Assembly: GCA_905250885.1 (NCBI GenBank) | Contig: CAJNOQ010000946.1 | Location: forward strand, 1 to 38,507 | Reading direction: 5' to 3' | DNA length: 38,507 nucleotides | Origin: Didymodactylos carnosus | Lineage: Eukaryota; Rotifera; Eurotatoria; Philodinida; Philodinidae | In this document: piece after piece, positions 36,960 to 38,507 of the stretch | How positions within the stretch are numbered: the stretch's first letter is position 1 | How the letters are laid out: the number at the start of each line of letters is the position of its first letter | Program-made: the position numbers and the translations under genes | Notes under the pieces: model-generated | Seen by the model: only the letters and a program-made list of their open reading frames with translations | Told to the model about the DNA's origin: nothing | Database searches by the model: none

Positions 36960-38507
36960 TTATCCATAAGGATTTGCTTTTGATCGTGGTTTAAGTTTTT
37001 CACTTTGAAGCCATTGTGAATCTTCACTCATATAGTCATCAAAATTATTAAAAAAGAATAGTATACGATCGTTTCGTTCAAATTTATGTTCCCTAAAACA
37101 AAACAAAAAAAAACAGAAAATTAAATGTTCAAGTCGAACATTCAGTCATTTATTTTACAATACCATTTTCGACAATAACGAAGTTTATGAAGAATATTAA
37201 ATTGTTGCCATCGTTTCCAAAAATTAACTGTTTTACCATCAGGTAAATAATCAGCATTTCCAATATGAACAAATGTTAAATCAGATAATATGAGACCAAT
37301 GTACGGTATACATGGACTACCAACAGAATTTGATAATGCTTCACGATAATTTTTAAATGATCCTGTACTATCAATCAAAACTGTATGTTCCGTTGTTGAT
37401 TCGGTGATACTTTTTGACCAATGTAAACGTTTCAATGGTCCACAATCGAGTGCAGATAATATTGCCAAATACGAATTGAAATTATTGAGACGTCGTAAAT
37501 GCTAGACAAAAACAAAAATAATGAAGAGATTTATTAAAACAAATTATTTAAATAAAATAAGCGTTTTTACTTTTAAAATTTTGAGAAACTTTTCAAAGTA
37601 ATTTTCACGATGTTGTTGAGAATTTTGTTCTAATATTCGTGATCGTACCCTGAAAAAATAGCAACAAAATGGAGAAAAATGTTAGTATTAGACAACGATC
37701 GTTCTTACCAATAAGACATTTTATTAAAATGTTCTGTAAAATAGGACAGATTCGGACAATAATCTTCTCCTTTTTCAATTGACATGTACAATATTTCTGG
37801 TAATGATATTTTTAAAAATAATTCTGAATCTAATAATGTCATTTGTTCAGCAACATCATTTGAATTAAAATCTAATAGTGTCGAACGTTTTGGTGATATT
37901 TGATTTTGTATTAAAATAATATTGGCTTTAATTTGTTGTGGTCGTTTTGAAAAACGTTCCAAAGATTTTCGTCGTAATAATTTTCCTAATTGTAATTCAC
38001 TACTTCGTATTAAATTTGTGACAAATAACGATAATGATGTCATCATATTATCTGATAGTTCATTACTAAAATAAAATGAATATCCTAATGGTACTCGACT
38101 ATCAGTATATCATTGAACAATACATGTAATCATAAATTGTCACGAGTGAAGAGTGCAATAGGAATAAGACTCTCGAGGGTTTGATTACAAAACAATTTCG
38201 AAGTCTAAACATTCTGCTTTGTATTGCATAAGTAAAGAGAACAGCGAAAACTAAGATCATGACTACTTACTCTATTTCATCAATAACTCGAATCAACAAT
38301 GAAAATGCATAACGTGCAATTTTTTTCTTTGATTCATATTTAAAGAAAAATGTATATCGTTGTATGAGTTTTTCAACTAGTTTTTGTGGTGTGACAAACG
38401 TACGATAAGTAGTTAAAAATGCTTCTTGATAAATAAAATCTAAATAATAAAACATTTATTGAAAAAACTTTTCATTTTTTTTTAAACCATTATCAAGTGG
38501 CCCAGAT
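36960..38507 (-). CDS. RAPGEF1: RAPGEF1/C3G Rap guanine-nucleotide exchange factor, 3' exons (5' end outside window)
   Basis: Exons in gene order: 38507-38488 (partial), 38439-38271, 38065-37709, 37649-37571, 37501-37164, 37092-36960. They encode about 364 C-terminal residues ending KPRSKANPYG. The REM/RasGEF-N part reads YQEAFLTTYRTFVTPQKLVE and LLIRVIDEID. The CDC25 catalytic domain reads VAEQMTLLDSELF, TEHFNKMSYW, HLRRLNNFNSYLAILSALD, CIPYIGLILSDLTFVHIGN, and RWQQFNIL followed by FFFNNF. These match C3G almost step for step. C3G is recruited by Crk SH3 domains and loads GTP on Rap1 to control adhesion and growth signalling. The proline-rich Crk-binding region would lie upstream, beyond position 38507. 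The first donor here (GTTTAAA) is weak, but phase and family alignment (DNDFIYQEAF) support it. Confidence 0.95.

Overview
The window looks like nuclear DNA of a small invertebrate animal. It is AT-rich. Genes are split into many short exons by GT-AG introns, often 50-100 bp, and the encoded proteins are metazoan-specific (E-protein bHLH factor, PLK4, RAPGEF1/C3G). The compact introns, A/T-rich coding style and scattered small foldback elements fit a bdelloid rotifer best. That placement is inference; no sequence here proves it.

Layout: (1) 1-2322, a palindromic tandem repeat, a broken zinc-finger gene fragment and an inverted repeat. (2) 2323-8622 (+), a 13-exon coiled-coil gene (about 1062 aa) that aligns with CEP152/Asterless, with foldback elements in introns 2 and 12. 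(3) 8623-11721, a 3'-to-3' spacer. (4) 11722-26822 (-), a complete class I bHLH E-protein (TCF3/TCF4/TCF12, Daughterless; 652 aa, 17 coding exons). It has two interchangeable bHLH exons and an internal alternative first exon inside a 10-kb intron. (5) 26823-30246, a divergent spacer with repeat relics. (6) 30247-33220 (+), an 18-exon PLK4 kinase (about 590 aa) that keeps the kinase domain and the cryptic polo box but has no recognisable third polo box. (7) 33221-35580, a spacer with a hAT-like end. (8) 35581-36096 (+), a small calmodulin/centrin-like EF-hand protein with one in-frame intron. (9) 36960-38507 (-), the 3' exons of RAPGEF1, whose 5' part lies outside the window.

Exon models were built by hand from splice signals, phase continuity and family alignment. 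The coding sums for CEP152-like, E-protein, PLK4 and the EF-hand gene are all exact multiples of three.

The two strongest observations are these. First, the E-protein carries a duplicated, frame-locked, mutually exclusive pair of 146-nt bHLH exons that recalls vertebrate E12/E47. Second, PLK4 and a CEP152-like gene, which encode a kinase and its centriolar recruiter, lie about 22 kb apart, with a centrin-like EF-hand gene just beyond PLK4.
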